Below, in pieces: positions 63,030 to 64,000 of a stretch of DNA of 64,000 bases. Within the stretch, counting starts at the first letter, position 1; each line of letters starts with the position of its first letter. Made by a program: the position numbers and the translations under genes. This DNA comes from Haloimpatiens sp042688525 (GTDB lineage: Bacteria; Bacillota; Clostridia; Clostridiales; Clostridiaceae), in the NCBI RefSeq assembly GCF_042688525.2, contig NZ_JBHWAB010000001.1, positions 3,534,001-3,598,000 on the forward strand. Direction: 5' to 3'. The notes under the pieces were generated by a model. The model did no database searches. It saw only the letters and a program-made list of their open reading frames with translations, and was not told the origin of the DNA.

Positions 63030-64000
63030 TCAAAATATTATTTTAATAATAGTTCCTTCATTTATCTTACTTTGTATTTTCAACTGTGCATTATGTTTTT
63101 TTACAATTTCACTGCATAAAGCAAGTCCAAGTCCTACCCCACCTTCTTTTCTTGAACGTGATTTATCTATTCTATAAAAAGGCTCTAATATTTTATTTAT
63201 CTCTTCTTCTTCCATACCTTTTCCTTCATCTTGAACATATATATTTTTTGACTTTTCATTTTTTCCCATACCTAACTTAATTATACTTCCCTCTTTAGAA
63301 GCTTTTATTGAATTATCTATAAGATTTATAAGAACTCCTTTTATCATATCTTTATCTAAATTGATTTCTACATCTTCTCCAATAATCTCTATTTGAATTT
63401 CCTTTTCTTCAGCCTTAATTTTCATTATCTCTTGAACTTCTTTCAATATAGGGAAAACATTATGGGTAGATATTTGAAGAGGATCTTCTCTGGTCAAAAT
63501 CATTTTCATTAACATATTTATCAATTTAAGCATTCTTTTTCCTTCAGAATATATATATTTAAGTCCTTTATGAAAAGTCTGTTCATCATATTTTATTTTC
63601 ATCAAAACTTCAGCATATCCTATTATGGATGTTAAAGGAGTCCTAAGCTCATGCGTTATATTATCTACAAGTCTTTGTTTTGTATCACTTTGATGTTTAA
63701 GTTCCGTTATTTTATTTTCAATTTCATCAGCCATTTTATTAAATTGTCTTGCTAATACTCCAATTTCATCATTACTATGTATATTTACTCTATTTTTGTA
63801 ATCTCCTTGGGATATATTCTGTGCAGCACAATTTAAATTCTCCACAGGTTTCATAATTATTTTACTTATAATACCTGTTATAATACCTATAAAAATAAGA
63901 CCTATCAATCCTACTTCTGTAAAAAATTTATATTCTTGTTTTCTTTGAATATCTATTTGAGAAATATCTTTAATGTAACAAAGTATTAATTTTTTATTTT
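63030..64000 (-). CDS. Sensor histidine kinase (partial, N terminus beyond the window)
   Basis: The frame stays open to the right edge, so this is a truncated C-terminal portion of at least 323 codons. It has a hydrophobic helix (about GLIFIGIITGIISKIIM), a HAMP domain (PVENLNCAAQNISQGDY), the phosphoacceptor DNITHELRTPLTSIIGYAE, and the ATPase boxes DNSIKAS, DEGKGMEEEE and GVGLGLALCSEIV. It is a canonical HisKA-type kinase. The response regulator should lie upstream, outside the window. The ligand and targets are unknown. Confidence 0.9.
   Translation of the reverse strand, partial: NKKLILCYIKDISQIDIQRKQEYKFFTEVGLIGLIFIGIITGIISKIIMKPVENLNCAAQNISQGDYKNRVNIHSNDEIGVLARQFNKMADEIENKITELKHQSDTKQRLVDNITHELRTPLTSIIGYAEVLMKIKYDEQTFHKGLKYIYSEGKRMLKLINMLMKMILTREDPLQISTHNVFPILKEVQEIMKIKAEEKEIQIEIIGEDVEINLDKDMIKGVLINLIDNSIKASKEGSIIKLGMGKNEKSKNIYVQDEGKGMEEEEINKILEPFYRIDKSRSRKEGGVGLGLALCSEIVKKHNAQLKIQSKINEGTIIKIIF

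Noticed and set aside
1..64000. CRISPR arrays, tRNA and rRNA genes
   Set aside because: No regularly spaced direct repeats with unique spacers, and no cloverleaf or rRNA-like sequence was recognised on either strand.

Overview
The window is a roughly 64 kb piece of a very AT-rich, gene-dense Firmicute chromosome, most probably a cluster I Clostridium. The evidence is the strong A/T codon bias, AGGAGG-type ribosome binding sites, a quinone/NDH-2/flavin-transfer cluster of the kind described in Gram-positive anaerobes, selenium-dependent molybdenum hydroxylase accessory genes, a UGA-containing selenoprotein gene, and the clostridial DUF3793-flavodoxin pair. No rRNA, tRNA or CRISPR was seen. The species cannot be fixed from the sequence alone.

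Layout. (1) 1-11 kb: pabAB (folate branch), a Bce-type peptide-antibiotic sensing and detoxification module (kinase, regulator, ATPase, permease) with a recognisable BceR operator, a glycerophosphodiesterase, two proteins of unknown function, a histidine phosphatase and a mannose-1-phosphate guanylyltransferase. (2) 11-20 kb: a chemoreceptor and a complete ribose operon rbsKDACB whose LacI-type regulator gene is broken by a one-base frameshift. (3) 20-27.5 kb: a REP-associated (Y1/HUH) transposase with surrounding GGGGACAG repeats, a Nudix hydrolase, an arsenate-reductase-like protein, a TVP38 membrane protein, an intact IS4-family element and a second chemoreceptor. (4) 27.5-33 kb: modBA (no modC), xdhC, yqeB, mocA and yqeC, i.e. 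molybdate uptake plus the maturation set for selenium-dependent molybdenum hydroxylases. This stretch is riddled with MITEs and has a ridA remnant. (5) 33-48 kb: a respiratory island: NDH-2, EetA/EetB-like proteins, polyprenyl diphosphate synthase, UbiD/UbiA/UbiX, an ABC importer, an FMN-binding protein, a CitAB/DcuSR-like two-component system, a secreted flavinylated fumarate-reductase-like lipoprotein, and a divergent ApbE flavin transferase. (6) 48-58 kb: a U32 peptidase-like protein, a class III aminotransferase, and two tandem secreted GH26-like proteins, the larger with about ten Ig-like repeats. (7) 58-64 kb: GIY-YIG protein, queH, a Fur-boxed flavodoxin and DUF3793 pair, a HesB-like selenoprotein, a membrane-anchored beta-propeller protein and a sensor kinase cut by the window end.

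How the parts fit. The 33-48 kb island reads as NADH to membrane quinone to covalently flavinylated extracellular reductase. That is the architecture described for flavin-based extracellular electron transfer and flavinylated extracellular reductases in Listeria and relatives, here in a probable Clostridium and under its own dicarboxylate-type two-component system. The operon lacks head-group synthesis genes but contains an ABC importer, which suggests salvage of a quinone precursor.

A second theme is mobile DNA. The IS4-family element at 23514-25026 has terminal repeats shared with at least seven palindromic MITE copies. The IS and two 257-bp MITEs have perfect 7-bp target duplications, so the IS (or a close relative) probably mobilised them. 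One MITE supplies the stop codon of mocA. The IS also has a hairpin that would hide its transposase start site in read-through transcripts.
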